Origin: DASZZY01 sp036260395
GTDB lineage: Bacteria; Actinomycetota; UBA4738; CALAEC01
Assembly: GCA_036260395.1 (NCBI GenBank)
Contig: DASZZY010000195.1
Coordinates: 1-5,167, forward strand
DNA: 5,167 nt
Reading direction: 5' to 3'
The notes beneath the pieces are model-generated. The model had not been told where the DNA came from. It saw only the letters and a program-made list of their open reading frames with translations, and ran no database searches. Of this stretch, positions 4,999 to 5,167 are shown one piece after another (position 1 is the stretch's first letter; every line of letters starts with the position of its first letter). Position numbers and translations under genes: made by a program.

Positions 4999-5167
4999 TC
5001 ATTCCACCCGGCCGACCTGTTGCTCCCGGCCGAGCACGTCCCGGAACAGATCACCGTGCTGCTCCACCCGCTCCAAGACCTGGTCCGGCCCGAAGAGCAA
5101 TGCGTGTGCGGCGGCCGCGTCCTCGGCGGCCCCTTCCATCTCGTCCCACCTGACCGGTGTGGACACG
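4999..5167 (-). CDS. C-terminal end of LigD-type polymerase-domain protein (partial)
   Basis: Only the last 55 residues are in the window; the gene runs in from the right edge on the minus strand and stops at TGA 5001-4999. The fragment begins VSTPVRWDEMEG and continues LLFGPDQVLERVEQHGDLFRDVL. That pattern (VSTPxxWDE, then a helix with VLERVExxGDLF) is the usual C-terminus of the archaeo-eukaryotic-primase-like polymerase domain of bacterial LigD, which fills and extends DNA ends with ribonucleotides in Ku-dependent end joining. The protein ends soon after this motif, so the polymerase domain is the last domain: either a stand-alone PolDom protein, common in actinobacteria, or a fusion with ligase or nuclease domains placed N-terminally. 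The short charged tail (GREQQVGRVE) is unremarkable. It converges with ssrA, with 122 nt between them. Confidence 0.75.
   Translation of the reverse strand, partial: VSTPVRWDEMEGAAEDAAAAHALLFGPDQVLERVEQHGDLFRDVLGREQQVGRVE

Overview
The window looks like high-GC actinobacterial chromosome. The evidence is the gene order (ftsE, ftsX, a cell-wall hydrolase, smpB, ssrA), the strong G/C bias at third codon positions, GTG starts placed directly after TAnnnT -10 boxes (leaderless layout), a tmRNA whose resume-codon context matches the mycobacterial one, and the end of a LigD-type polymerase gene. I would place it among deep or uncultured Actinomycetota, but the genus cannot be read from the sequence. 

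Layout: positions 1-82 hold a possible promoter for ftsE. ftsE (83-769) and ftsX (759-1640) overlap by 11 nt and encode the divisome ABC system. After a 67-nt gap with the best promoter in the window comes a secreted coiled-coil M23 peptidase (1708-2910), with the architecture of the hydrolases that FtsEX controls in other bacteria. smpB (2933-3406) follows from an apparently leaderless promoter. Four nt later begins an acyl-CoA thioesterase-like gene (3411-4193), interrupted by one in-frame amber codon where relatives appear to have tryptophan. A small acidic protein of unknown function (4217-4492) starts from a second, nearly identical leaderless start module. ssrA (tmRNA, 4533-4876) closes the plus-strand set. 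It folds with its tRNA-like ends and four pseudoknots, and encodes a short tag, ANPVALAA. On the minus strand, 4999-5167 is the C-terminal end of a LigD polymerase-domain protein, convergent with ssrA. 

Two functional modules sit together. One is septal peptidoglycan cleavage (FtsE, FtsX and the M23 hydrolase). The other is trans-translation (SmpB and its RNA partner tmRNA, about 1.1 kb apart). The least conventional parts are the amber-interrupted thioesterase, the repeated -10/GTG start module, and the 120-nt ssrA-ligD gap. That gap carries an inverted copy of the tmRNA acceptor strand and, on the minus strand, further sequences resembling tmRNA ends. I see no mobile element, CRISPR array or clearly novel defence system.
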